From Gemmataceae bacterium (GTDB taxonomy: Bacteria; Planctomycetota; Planctomycetia; Gemmatales; Gemmataceae): a stretch of DNA of 64,000 nt. The notes beneath the pieces are model-generated. The model had not been told where the DNA came from. It saw nothing but the letters and a program-made list of their open reading frames with translations, and ran no database searches. Positions 23,696 through 32,336 of the stretch are shown piece after piece; the stretch's first letter is position 1, and the number at the start of each line of letters is the position of its first letter. A program made the position numbers and the translations under genes. Location of the stretch: contig SIAQ01000009.1 of NCBI GenBank assembly GCA_009697105.1, positions 1-64,000 of the forward strand. The letters are read 5' to 3'.

Positions 23696-24865
23696 AGCAC
23701 GGCTGCGTTCGACCATCCAGGTAGTCGCGGCGAGAGCGATCCACCCGGCTAACCCGACGACGAACAAAATTATGCCGAGTGCCGTGCTCGCGAAAAACGA
23801 CTTCGCAGGATCAGCAGGCTCCACAATCGGCTGCACGGGAAAGAAGTCATTGTCGGGCCGATTTGGATCGTGCTGTGGGTCGCCGCCGTGTTCGGGATCA
23901 AGCTCGTGGAAACCATCGAGCAGCTTGGTGAACGCCATTCGGCGCGGCGCCTTGTCGTCAATCTTGGTGCCGGCCTTCGTCCACAGGTCGGTCAATTTGA
24001 GTCGCGCGTCCTTGCTCTGCGGATCAAATTTCAGCGTGTCCTTCATATCTCCCAACCAATCTTGCTCGATACCAAACGGCAAAGCGTGGCCAAACAATTT
24101 CCGCTGATTCGGGTCATTCTCGCACGGCATCGTCAGCGTCGCGATGCGTTCGAGCAGGTCCTTGTCGGCCCATTCCGCGCCCTGAAATGCTTCGCCCGCC
24201 CTCAGCATGTTGCCAAAAAGGACGACGACCTTCGGCGTTTCCGTGGAAGCCAATTCCTCGCCCAGGCCCCAAAGGGTCCAGCGTTCTTGTTCGCGTCGTT
24301 TAGCGGAGAGCGTGATAAGTCTTACGTCATGGTGCAGCGATTCATCGAGCTTCGAGCGGTCCTTGTTAAAAGCGCCCAGAACACGTTTAACCTTGGCGTC
24401 GACCCTGCGATTCGCGAATTCGTCGGTAGACTCCAGCAGCAGCACGGTGCACAGCGATTTCGCGATCTCGCCGCGTATCTCATTGCGTATCGGCGAACGC
24501 AACAGGGCTATCAACGTACCGAAGGGATCGAACGGGATCATGCGGTCGTCCGGTGCGATCAGCCAGAACTCCGATTGCTTCAAGTCCGTCGGCAGCGGGA
24601 TCGATTTTAGTACGGCTGCGACCTTCTTGGGGTCCGTCGGCAGATGCACTAACACGATGTTGCTGTGCCTGGTCTTCGAGAGCAATTCGGTATGCCGAGC
24701 CAGGGTTGCCGGCGTGTTCTCGGTATCAGTGAGATGGAGCAGGCGGAAAGGCCGCGGCTCGATTTCGACGAACCCGGCTTCGCGCACCGTGAACTGGGCC
24801 GAGGCCGGCGTGGGAACGAAGGCGAACAACACCATCAAATGCAACAAGACCTGAGAAAATCGCAT
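23666..24865 (-). CDS. Exported protein with C-terminal membrane anchor, unknown function
   Basis: A 399-residue protein with a signal peptide (RFSQVLLHLMVLFAFVPTPASA) and a C-terminal transmembrane helix (FFASTALGIILFVVGLAGWIALAATTW), so most of it is extracytoplasmic. The soluble part has an alpha/beta look (FRLLHLTDTENTPATL, SNIVLVHLPTD, PKVVVLFGNML) and may have a thioredoxin- or Rossmann-like core. No catalytic motif is recognised. The start at 24865 is chosen for the signal peptide; an in-frame ATG 57 bases upstream adds a hydrophilic leader. Its last 30 coding bases overlap the end of trmB on the other strand. Confidence 0.7.
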   Translation of the reverse strand: MRFSQVLLHLMVLFAFVPTPASAQFTVREAGFVEIEPRPFRLLHLTDTENTPATLARHTELLSKTRHSNIVLVHLPTDPKKVAAVLKSIPLPTDLKQSEFWLIAPDDRMIPFDPFGTLIALLRSPIRNEIRGEIAKSLCTVLLLESTDEFANRRVDAKVKRVLGAFNKDRSKLDESLHHDVRLITLSAKRREQERWTLWGLGEELASTETPKVVVLFGNMLRAGEAFQGAEWADKDLLERIATLTMPCENDPNQRKLFGHALPFGIEQDWLGDMKDTLKFDPQSKDARLKLTDLWTKAGTKIDDKAPRRMAFTKLLDGFHELDPEHGGDPQHDPNRPDNDFFPVQPIVEPADPAKSFFASTALGIILFVVGLAGWIALAATTWMVERSRASTTPPKPGV

Positions 24866-25016
24866 AGCGGCGATCCACCGGAGGAAGTTTGAGGTTTCAA
24901 TGTCCAAGGCGCCATTCATCATATTATGTCATTTTCCGCCCTGCCGGGTATAATCTTTCTCCATGGGCCTTGAAGGCTCCCACCACGACCATTCACTTTT
25001 CATTTGGGGAGTTCGC

Positions 25017-26132
25017 ATGATTCGCAAGAGTTGGGCTGTCACCGCCGCCTGCACCGTGTTGTTTGGGTTCGGCGTCGCCGTGTTTTCGGACGTCGGCGTA
25101 GCCGGCCAAGACAAGAAAAAGACCGAGAAGAAAGTCGAAAAGAAGGCCGAGAAGAAAAAAGAAGTCTGGACCGACATCAATGACAAGACGCTGCCGATCG
25201 ACTTCAAGTTTCAGGGCGAATACGTCGGCGAAAAGGTCGGCGCTCAGGTCATCGCACTAGGCAACGGAGCGTTCCAGGCCGTCATCTACACCGGCGGATT
25301 GCCCGGCGCCGGATGGAACGGTAAGGACCGATCACTCCTCGCTGGAACTCTTGAGGCTGACAAAGTCGTGTTCACGGCAGCTCAGGGCAAACGCAATTAC
25401 CTCGCCCAAGCGCCGACCGCGTTCTCGGCAACAGCGAAATTCCCCCCCGTCGGGCATCAAGAAAGCCTCAGCGCGACCATCGTCGGCGACACGATGACGC
25501 TGAAAGACAAAAGCCCGATCGAACTCAAGCGAACCGTTCGCACCAGCCCGACGCTCGGCGCCAAGGTCGCAGCCGGCGCCGTCGTTCTCTTCGACGGTAC
25601 CAGCAAAGACGAGTTCAACGGCGGCCGACTCGACAAAGTCACCGGACTACTCAACACTGATGGCAGCGACGTCACCACCAAACGCAAATTCTCCAACTAC
25701 ACCGCTCACATTGAGTTCATCCTGCCGTACCGGCCCGATGCTCGTGGCCAGGGCCGAGGCAATAGCGGGTTCTATCAGGTCGATCATTACGAAGTGCAAA
25801 TCCTCGACTCCTTCGGTCTCGAAGGCAAAGACAACGAGTGCGGCGGCGTCTATCAGCGGCTCAATTGCAAAGTCAACATGTGCCTGCCGCCGTTGCAATG
25901 GCAGACCTACGATGTCGAATTCACCAATGCCGTGACCGAGAACGGCAAGGTCACCAAGAAATCGCGCATCACGCTCAAGCACAACGGCGTCCTCGTGCAC
26001 GACAACGCCGAACTCGTCGGCGTCACCGGCGGCGCACGCAAGGAAGCCGAAGGCACGCCCGGCCTGCTGCGTCTTCAAGGTCACGGCAACCCGCTGCAAT
26101 TCCGCAATATCTGGGTCGTTGAGAACAAGTAA
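25017..26132 (+). CDS. DUF1080 (3-keto-disaccharide hydrolase-like) secreted protein
   Basis: A 371-residue exported protein. A signal peptide (SWAVTAACTVLFGFGVAVF) is followed by a Lys/Glu-rich linker (KKKTEKKVEKKAEKKKE), an N-terminal beta region (~50-180) and a DUF1080 jelly-roll (~190-370) with VLFDGTSKDEFNGG, GNSGFYQVDHYEVQILDSFG, PPLQWQTYDVEF and LRLQGHGNPLQFRNIWV. DUF1080 proteins act on or bind glycans, some as 3-keto-glycoside hydrolases; the exact substrate here is unknown. ATG 25017 follows GGGGAG at ~25006. Its neighbour on the opposite strand (26319-27818) also has a DUF1080 domain. Confidence 0.9.
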   Translation: MIRKSWAVTAACTVLFGFGVAVFSDVGVAGQDKKKTEKKVEKKAEKKKEVWTDINDKTLPIDFKFQGEYVGEKVGAQVIALGNGAFQAVIYTGGLPGAGWNGKDRSLLAGTLEADKVVFTAAQGKRNYLAQAPTAFSATAKFPPVGHQESLSATIVGDTMTLKDKSPIELKRTVRTSPTLGAKVAAGAVVLFDGTSKDEFNGGRLDKVTGLLNTDGSDVTTKRKFSNYTAHIEFILPYRPDARGQGRGNSGFYQVDHYEVQILDSFGLEGKDNECGGVYQRLNCKVNMCLPPLQWQTYDVEFTNAVTENGKVTKKSRITLKHNGVLVHDNAELVGVTGGARKEAEGTPGLLRLQGHGNPLQFRNIWVVENK

Positions 26133-26162
26133 AATTCCGCCCTTTTACGGCTTCGCCCAGAT

Positions 26163-26312
26163 TTTTCACCACAGAGACGCAGAGGCACAGAGAAGAAAAG
26201 AATAGATAAAATTAACTATTCGCACCATCAAATGATCGGGAAGTTTTCGCCACCCCTGATCCCTCATTGCATTCTCTGTGCCTCGGTGTCTCTGTGGTGA
26301 ATTTTTCGAGCG
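26163..26312. repeat. Inverted repeat of cacagag type (family E)
   Basis: The phrase ttttcaccacagagacgcag aggcacagagaa at 26164-26195 pairs with its near complement at 26275-26310 (ctctgtgcctcggtgtctct gtggtgaa). The ~80-base loop is AT-richer. It sits between two convergent DUF1080 genes, where it could be a shared terminator. Related phrases are at 11824, 12109 and 22331. Confidence 0.85.
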
Positions 26313-26318
26313 AGCGGT

Positions 26319-27818
26319 CTACTTTTCCATGCCGAACATGAAACGCAACCCGCCAATGACGTGTTGCTGGAAGCGCGGGTCGGCCCATACTTCTTCGCGA
26401 TGGCCGAGCGCGGTGTAGAATACGTTACCCTTGCCGAACTGGTGAACCCACGCCAGGGCGTTGTCCTTGTCGGCGCGTTTGCCGGGGTTCTTCACGGAGT
26501 CCATGTCCATGCGCATGAGCACTTTCAGTTTTTCGCGTGAGTATGGCGTTCGGAACTGGTAGATTTCGTCGGTGATCTCGAACGAATCGCCGAGGTGCTT
26601 GGTCGCGGCGTGCTTCTTGTCTTCGACGATGACGCGAATTTTCTGATGCCAGGGATGGCCGTCGAAGTAGCCGCCGATCAGCTCGCCGTATTCCTTCCAT
26701 TTGTAGAAGGTATCGGTCGCGCAATGGCTGCCGCCGAATCCTTTGCCTTTGCGAATAAACGAGAGCAGGTCGGATTTTTGTGCCTCGCTCAGGGGCAGTT
26801 CGCCAGTGGTATAGAAGAAGACGGCGTCGTAGGTCTTCAGGGCTTCATCGGAGATTTCGACGCGCGAGTTCTGCGAACAGACGACATCGAACAGGCCCGT
26901 CTTTGCCGCCAGGTCCATGAACGTCGTCTCGACGAGGCACGGCTTGATAACCGCGAGCGATTTGTCGCCGGCCTTGATCTCGAGCGGCTTTACAAGTCGG
27001 CCATGATACGCAACGGAAACCTTACCCTTGTTGTCCTTCACCTCAAGCTGATCCATCTTCGGGAAATCCTCGGCCTTCGCGTCCTTGGCGACGGTAACCG
27101 AACGGCGGACGACGCTGTGGACGAATCCCTTTGATTCGGTGATGAGCAGCACGCGTTTCTTCGTTTCGCCGCTGGCTTGGGCGACGACGAACGAATCGAT
27201 TCGCGGTTGAACGGGAGCCGCATCGGCTTTCTCTTTTTCCTTGTCGGCAGTGACCATAATCTGGATGTTGCGATACTCGAACTTGCCGGATTCCGCTTGC
27301 AATCCGACGCCGCCCTTGGCAGGGACTTTCATCTTGGCCGGGGTAATCGCTTCGCCGTTGAGCGTGGCAGTCGATTCGGTGCCTTTGACGGTGATGACGA
27401 GCAGGTTCCAGTCGTCGTTCTTGAAATTTTTGAGTTGCTTCTGCTCGCCGCGCCGCGCGAAGTCGCGGATCTGCAGTTGCGGTCCGCGAACATAGACGCC
27501 GCTGTCAGCCTTGAGTCCGGCGCGGTACTCCATCTTGACGACGAAGTCCTGCTCGAAGCTCTCTGCGGTATAGAGATCCTTTATGCCTTTGCCGAGATCG
27601 CACACGATGGCGCCGTCCTTGACGTGGAAGCGATTGTCAGAGGTTTCGGTTTTGCCTTCGAGTTTATCTTTGGATCCCTTATAGACCCAGCCGGTGAGGT
27701 CCTTGCCGTTGAATAGGCTGCGATACCCCGGATCGGGTTTGAAGGCGTCTTGCGCCTGGCTAGTCGATGCCAGCGCAAACAGTGTGAGGATGAGAGCCGA
27801 GAGGAAGCGAGTCATCAT
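26319..27818 (-). CDS. DUF1080-ThuA fusion, secreted
   Basis: A 499-residue exported protein. A signal peptide (TRFLSALILTLFALASTSQA) is followed by a DUF1080 domain (~25-200; YRSLFNGKDLTGWVYKG, ADSGVYVRGPQLQIRD, GKFEYRNIQIM). A ThuA-like glutamine-amidotransferase-fold domain follows (~235-497; KKRVLLITESKGFVHSV, AVFFYTTGELPLSEAQKSDL, GKGFGGSHCATDTFYKW, VFYTALGHREEVW). ThuA proteins belong to trehalose/3-keto-sugar catabolism, so the fusion joins two sugar-related folds in one enzyme. AGGAG sits 4 bases before the first of two ATGs (27818/27815). It converges on another DUF1080 gene. Function is inferred as extracytoplasmic oxidised-glycoside degradation. Confidence 0.9.
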   Translation of the reverse strand: MMTRFLSALILTLFALASTSQAQDAFKPDPGYRSLFNGKDLTGWVYKGSKDKLEGKTETSDNRFHVKDGAIVCDLGKGIKDLYTAESFEQDFVVKMEYRAGLKADSGVYVRGPQLQIRDFARRGEQKQLKNFKNDDWNLLVITVKGTESTATLNGEAITPAKMKVPAKGGVGLQAESGKFEYRNIQIMVTADKEKEKADAAPVQPRIDSFVVAQASGETKKRVLLITESKGFVHSVVRRSVTVAKDAKAEDFPKMDQLEVKDNKGKVSVAYHGRLVKPLEIKAGDKSLAVIKPCLVETTFMDLAAKTGLFDVVCSQNSRVEISDEALKTYDAVFFYTTGELPLSEAQKSDLLSFIRKGKGFGGSHCATDTFYKWKEYGELIGGYFDGHPWHQKIRVIVEDKKHAATKHLGDSFEITDEIYQFRTPYSREKLKVLMRMDMDSVKNPGKRADKDNALAWVHQFGKGNVFYTALGHREEVWADPRFQQHVIGGLRFMFGMEK

Positions 27819-28114
27819 GTTCTCCTGGAGTGGATCAAGGTGGGAATTTCGTCGCAGGTTACGATACGTGCTGAAGCGTGATTTGAAAAGTGTGGCTCGC
27901 CGCCAATGATGTGAGAAGAAGCGCCTCATGCAAAGGCCCAACGCCGTACTTGCAGTGAACCAAATACGACCACCGATTTCTCAGCACGGCGAATCTGCAA
28001 CGCGTACAGTATCACGAGAATTTGCGAGCACCCAACCCGGCCAACTCGCCCAACACGGTGGCGGGCAGGTCCAGGCACTCGCTGGTTGCTGCGAAGCAGT
28101 CCAACTCGACATCC
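27819..28114. other. Intergenic region without recognised gene
   Basis: This holds the promoter side of the DUF1080-ThuA gene and the 3' side of the small antitoxin-like gene. No toxin partner could be read downstream of that gene on the minus strand: the frames are short and unlike RelE/ParE. Confidence 0.4.
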
Positions 28115-28339
28115 TCATGAGTTCCCCAGCAAGCGTGCCTTTACTTCTTCCCAGGTGCTACCGGCGTTCGGATTGGCGTCATGAACATCGATACGACGCT
28201 GCAAGTCCTGTCGTTGAGCGTCCGTCAGTGGGTAATTCGGATCTTCAACGGCGATGCTGCCCCAAATCTCCTCGACGAGCAATATGCGCTGGGCGATGCT
28301 GAGTTGGTCAATGCCAAGGCCTATCATGGTTGGTGACAT
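28115..28339 (-). CDS. Addiction-module antitoxin-like protein (orphan)
   Basis: A 74-residue protein of the putative addiction-module component family. The pattern LSIAQRILLVEEIWGSIA, a short acidic middle, PLTDAQRQDLQRRIDVHDANP and WEEVKARLL is diagnostic. These proteins are usually the antitoxin upstream of a RelE/ParE toxin. Here nothing toxin-like follows, so it is an orphan or remnant. Start 28339 (MSPTMIGLG) is chosen, with 28328 also possible; the Shine-Dalgarno sequence is weak. A longer frame to 28522 would run through repeats and the neighbouring gene end. Confidence 0.75.
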   Translation of the reverse strand: MSPTMIGLGIDQLSIAQRILLVEEIWGSIAVEDPNYPLTDAQRQDLQRRIDVHDANPNAGSTWEEVKARLLGNS

Positions 28340-28361
28340 CGCGATCTTTCTATATTTTGGC

Positions 28362-28440
28362 CATCCCAAGGGTTCGCTGCGCTCACCCCTGGGCTTGCAT
28401 TGCATTCTCAATCTGCAATCTAAAATCTGCAATCTACAAT
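28362..28440. repeat. Partial family C arm and ctgcaatct-type simple repeat
   Basis: The stretch atcccaagggttcgctgcgc tcacccctgggctt (28364-28397) is a degenerate half of family C. Next to it, atctgcaatctaaaatctgc aatctacaat (28411-28440) is a tandem of near-identical 9-10-mers. The dehydrogenase stop codon (28434-28436) lies inside this repeat. Confidence 0.65.
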
Positions 28441-30701
28441 TTCTTCTGCATCGCCTTCCACACCCGGCCCGGCGACATTGGCAGTTCGTCCATGCGCACG
28501 CCGATCGCGCGATACACCGCATTGGCGATGGCGGCGGGGGGCGGGATGATCGGGACTTCGCCGACGCCGCGGACGCCGAAGGGGTGCAGCGGGTCGGGGA
28601 CTTCGACGATCACCGCGTCGATCATTGGCAGGTCGAGCGCGGTCGGCATGCGGTAGTCGAGGAAGCTGGCGTTGGTCATGACGCCTTTGTCGTTGTAGAA
28701 GTATTCCTCGTTCAACCCCCAGCCGATGCCCTGCACCGCGCCGCCCTGGATTTGGCCTTCGACGTAGCTGGGGTGAATCGCCTTGCCACAATCCTGCACG
28801 GCGGTGTAGCGGAGTATCTGAATCTTGCCGGTGTCGGGATCGACTTCGACATCGACGATATGCGTGGCATACGCGCCGCCCGGCCAGGGTGGGTCAACGC
28901 TCGCTCGGCCAATGATGACGCTGCCGTGCTTCTGGGCCTCGGTGGCGATTTCGGTGAACGACATTTTCTTGGCAGCGTCGGTTTTCGAGACGACGCCGGC
29001 GTTCTTGTACTCGACCTCTTCGGGCTTGACCTTCCACCAGCCGGCGACTTTCTCGATCATCTGGCGTTGAATGTCCTTGCCTGCTTCAAACGCCGCCCAG
29101 CCGGTGGCGTAGGTGACACGGCTGCCGCCGGTGATGTCGGTATAGCCGACGGCGTCGGTGTCGCCGACGGTGGGGCGGACATCCTCGGCGCGGATGCCGA
29201 GCGTTTCCGCGAGTTGCATGGCGATGCTGGTGCGCGAGCCACCGATGTCGGTCGAACCTTCGACGAGGCTGACGGAGCCATCGGAGTTGACCGATGCGCT
29301 GACGCTGGACTTCAGACCGATATTGAACCAGAACCCGCTGGCGACGCCACGGCCACGCGGGAAGCCGTTCGCGCCTTTCGTCAGCGGCGCGGTGTAATGC
29401 GGATGCGATTTGGCGGCCTGCACCGTCTCGATCGCGCCGATCTTCGGGAAGGCGGGGCCATCCGCTCGGCGTGTGCCTTCCTTGGCGGCGTTGTTGAGGC
29501 GGAATTCGAGCGGGTCGATCTTGAGCTTTTCGCAAATCTCATCGACGATCGTTTCCATCGCCATGGCGGCATTGGTCGCGCCCGGCGCGCGGTAGGCACT
29601 CGTCGCAGGCTTGTTGACGCAGACGTCGTAGCCGTCGATTTGCAAGTTGGCGATGTCATAGCACGAGAAGATGCAAACGCAGCCGGCCCAGATCGGCGAG
29701 CCGGGATACGCGCCGGCTTCATAGGCGAGGTAGGCTTCGGCAGCGGTGATCTTGCCATTCTTGTCAGCGCCGACTTTGACGCGGATGTGCGAGCCTGGCG
29801 TCGGGCCGGTCGCTTCAAGCACATCGGCGCGATTCATCAGTATCTTGACCGGCTTGCCCGTCTTCTTGCTGAGCACGGCTGCGACCGGTTCGAGATAGAC
29901 GCGAATCTTCCCGCCAAAGCCACCGCCGATTTCCATCGGGACGACTTTGATGCGCGAGACGGGGATCAGCAGGAGTTCCGCAACCTGCGACCGCACGCTG
30001 AACGAACCCTGCGTGCTGCACCAGATCGTGACCGTCCCATCGGCGCTCCACAAAGCCGACGCGTTGTGCGGCTCGATGTAGCCCTGGTGCACCGTTGCGG
30101 TGTTAAACGTTTTCTCGATAACGACGGCCGCCTCGGCGAAACCCTTCGCGGTGTCGCCGAGCTTGTATTGGAGATGCTTGGCGATGTTCGTCGGCTGCTT
30201 GTCGGTCGCGCCGGCCATCGATTCGGTGACGAGATCGTCGTGCAGGATCGGGGCACCGGGTTGCATCGCCTTGACGACATCGGTGACGACGGGCAGCGCC
30301 TCGTATTCGACGACGATCAGCTTGCACGCTTCCTCGGCGATATGCGCGTTGATCGCGGCGACGGCGGCGACGGCCTGGCCTTTGTATAGCACCTTGTCCC
30401 GCGCCAAACAATTCGCGCTCAGATGCCGCAGATTCACTGCACCTTCGCCGAGGTGCGCGATCTTGTCGCCCGGATCGGGAAAGTCGGCGGACGTGATGAT
30501 CGCCTCAACGCCGGGCAACGCTGCTGCCTTGCTGACGTCGATCCGCTTGATCTTGGCATGCGCGACCGGGCTGCGGAGGATGCGTCCGTGCAATAGACCA
30601 GCGGCCTGGAAGTCGGCGCCATACAGCGCGCGGCCTGTGACTTTATCGACGCCGTCGTGCCGAACCGGACGGGTGCCGATAACTGAGTAGGTTTGTGTCA
30701 T
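28434..30701 (-). CDS. Xanthine dehydrogenase-family molybdopterin-binding subunit
   Basis: A 755-residue large subunit of the xanthine oxidase/CO-dehydrogenase family. The N-terminal hammerhead domain (RPVRHDGVDKVTGRALYGAD, then GRILRSPVAHAKI) is followed by the molybdopterin domains with EIGGGFGGKI, SAYRAPGATNAAMAMET, GRGVASGFW and, near the C-terminus, RGVGEVPIIPPPAAIANA, whose Glu is the expected catalytic base. It hydroxylates aromatic heterocycles or aldehydes in the cytoplasm or after Tat export. The usual 2Fe-2S and FAD subunits are not next to it: upstream is a divergent DUF1501 gene, downstream an antitoxin. A MogA/MoaB protein for the cofactor is at 36003. Start 30701 (ATG) is preferred to GTG 30713. 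Confidence 0.93.
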   Translation of the reverse strand: MTQTYSVIGTRPVRHDGVDKVTGRALYGADFQAAGLLHGRILRSPVAHAKIKRIDVSKAAALPGVEAIITSADFPDPGDKIAHLGEGAVNLRHLSANCLARDKVLYKGQAVAAVAAINAHIAEEACKLIVVEYEALPVVTDVVKAMQPGAPILHDDLVTESMAGATDKQPTNIAKHLQYKLGDTAKGFAEAAVVIEKTFNTATVHQGYIEPHNASALWSADGTVTIWCSTQGSFSVRSQVAELLLIPVSRIKVVPMEIGGGFGGKIRVYLEPVAAVLSKKTGKPVKILMNRADVLEATGPTPGSHIRVKVGADKNGKITAAEAYLAYEAGAYPGSPIWAGCVCIFSCYDIANLQIDGYDVCVNKPATSAYRAPGATNAAMAMETIVDEICEKLKIDPLEFRLNNAAKEGTRRADGPAFPKIGAIETVQAAKSHPHYTAPLTKGANGFPRGRGVASGFWFNIGLKSSVSASVNSDGSVSLVEGSTDIGGSRTSIAMQLAETLGIRAEDVRPTVGDTDAVGYTDITGGSRVTYATGWAAFEAGKDIQRQMIEKVAGWWKVKPEEVEYKNAGVVSKTDAAKKMSFTEIATEAQKHGSVIIGRASVDPPWPGGAYATHIVDVEVDPDTGKIQILRYTAVQDCGKAIHPSYVEGQIQGGAVQGIGWGLNEEYFYNDKGVMTNASFLDYRMPTALDLPMIDAVIVEVPDPLHPFGVRGVGEVPIIPPPAAIANAVYRAIGVRMDELPMSPGRVWKAMQKKL

Positions 30702-30912
30702 AGTTGGGTTCACTTAGGATGAGCGGGCGAGAGTTCGTTTTGGATTGATATAACGAAACGCCGTAGGGAAGCAAAGGGCATCTGCGAACGTCCGGTGTGG
30801 CCATACTGCGCTGGCCTACTCTAATGCTTCGTTCGCTTTTTTTTCGTTTCCCACTTACCCGGCAGGCAGGTAACCTGTTACAATCACCTCATCCTACCTT
30901 GGGGGGCGTTTC

Positions 30913-32316
30913 ATGTTGACCATCCGCGATTCCGGTGCGGCTCTTTGCGATCAGGTTTCTCGCCGCGATTGGTTGCGCATCGGCGCACTCGGCACACTCG
31001 GCCTTTCGCTACCAGCGCTGAACCAGGCCCGTGCCCAAGTCTCGCCTATTCCTCGGCCATCATCGTTTGGCAAAGCGAAGGCGTGCATCCTCGTCGGCTT
31101 GACTGGCGGGCCGCCGCAACATGAAACCTGGGACCCTAAGCCCGACGCGCCGGAAGAGATTCGCGGTCCGTTTCGGCCGATCGCGAGTTCCGTGCCCGGT
31201 TTGCAAGTGTGTGAATTGATGCCCAGGCTCGGCGCACTCGCACATCATTTCGCGGTGCTGCGTGCGATGGCCACGCGCGACAACGCCCACTCCTCCAGCG
31301 GCTACTACATGCTGACCGGCGTGCCTCACACGCCTGCCAATGTCGAGAACGCTCGCGCCGGCGCGCCGAACAATTGGCCCAGCCTCGCCTCGCTCGTCAA
31401 TCGCCTGAAGTCTCGGCCCGGCGGGATGCCGGCGTCGGTTGTTATTCCCGAGCATATTTGGAACGACGGCAACATACCCTGGCCTGGCCAAGACGCCGGC
31501 TTCCTCGGCCGTGCGACCGATCCTTGGCTTTTGCACTGCGATCCGTCCGCCGCCACGTTCCAGGTTCCCGCGTTGGCTATGCCCGACGACCTGACGCCGC
31601 TGCGCTTCGATGATCGCCGATCGCTGCTCGATCAGGTCAACCGACATCTTGATACGCTCAATCGCACAGCTGCGGTGGCGAACTACAACCATCAGTTTCA
31701 TCAAGCGCTCGACATGATGCGCACGACCAGCGTGCGCCAGGCGTTCGACGTCAGCCACGAGCCGGCATCGATGCGCGACCGCTATGGTCGATCGCGCTAC
31801 GCTCAGAGCCTATTGCTCGCACGACGGCTCGTCGAATCGGGCATCTCGCTTGTGCAAATCAACTGGACTCGCATGGGCCCGAACCTGCCCAACCAGGGCG
31901 GCTGGGATACGCACAACGCCAACGCCCAATCGTTGCGCAGCCACCTGATGCCGTTGATGGATCGCGCGGTGAGCGCTCTAATCGAAGACCTGGCGATGCG
32001 CGGGTTGCTTGACGAGACGCTCGTCGTTTGGCATGGCGAGTTCGGCCGTACGCCCCGGATCAATCCCAACGCCGGGCGCGACCATTGGGGTTCGGTCTTC
32101 TCGCTGGCGATGGCAGGCGGCGGCGTCCGCGCGGGAGTCGTTCACGGCGCCTCCGACCGCATCGGCGCCTACCCCCGAGAAGGCCAGGTGTTGCCCCAAG
32201 ACCTCACCGCTACCATCTTCCACCTTCTCGGCATCGACCCCGGGACGGAAGTTCATGACACGCAAAACCGCCCCATCCCGATCACTCGTGGCCAAATCGT
32301 ACGGCAGATTGTTTGA
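30913..32316 (+). CDS. DUF1501 protein, Tat-exported
   Basis: A 467-residue DUF1501 protein (alkaline-phosphatase-like fold of unknown substrate, very abundant in planctomycetes, usually next to DUF1549/DUF1553). It has a twin-arginine signal (SRRDWLRIGALGTLGLSLPAL), KACILVGLTGGPPQHETWDPKPDAP, AVLRAMATRDNAHSS, GGWDTHNAN, LVVWHGEFGRTPRINPNAGRDHW and the C-terminal FHLLGIDPGTEVHD.Q.RPI. The DUF1549/1553 (cytochrome-like) partner is missing here, so it is a stand-alone member. GGGGGGC precedes the ATG. It shares a ~200-base divergent promoter region with the dehydrogenase subunit. Confidence 0.95.
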   Translation: MLTIRDSGAALCDQVSRRDWLRIGALGTLGLSLPALNQARAQVSPIPRPSSFGKAKACILVGLTGGPPQHETWDPKPDAPEEIRGPFRPIASSVPGLQVCELMPRLGALAHHFAVLRAMATRDNAHSSSGYYMLTGVPHTPANVENARAGAPNNWPSLASLVNRLKSRPGGMPASVVIPEHIWNDGNIPWPGQDAGFLGRATDPWLLHCDPSAATFQVPALAMPDDLTPLRFDDRRSLLDQVNRHLDTLNRTAAVANYNHQFHQALDMMRTTSVRQAFDVSHEPASMRDRYGRSRYAQSLLLARRLVESGISLVQINWTRMGPNLPNQGGWDTHNANAQSLRSHLMPLMDRAVSALIEDLAMRGLLDETLVVWHGEFGRTPRINPNAGRDHWGSVFSLAMAGGGVRAGVVHGASDRIGAYPREGQVLPQDLTATIFHLLGIDPGTEVHDTQNRPIPITRGQIVRQIV

Positions 32317-32336
32317 GTGGGAAAGAGCTGAAACGT

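Noticed and set aside
28254-30389. 711-codon open frame on the plus strand
   Set aside because: Exactly antisense to the molybdopterin dehydrogenase subunit, whose conserved motifs are unmistakable; the plus-strand text is low-complexity Asp/Ala/Gly/Arg typical of GC-rich shadows.
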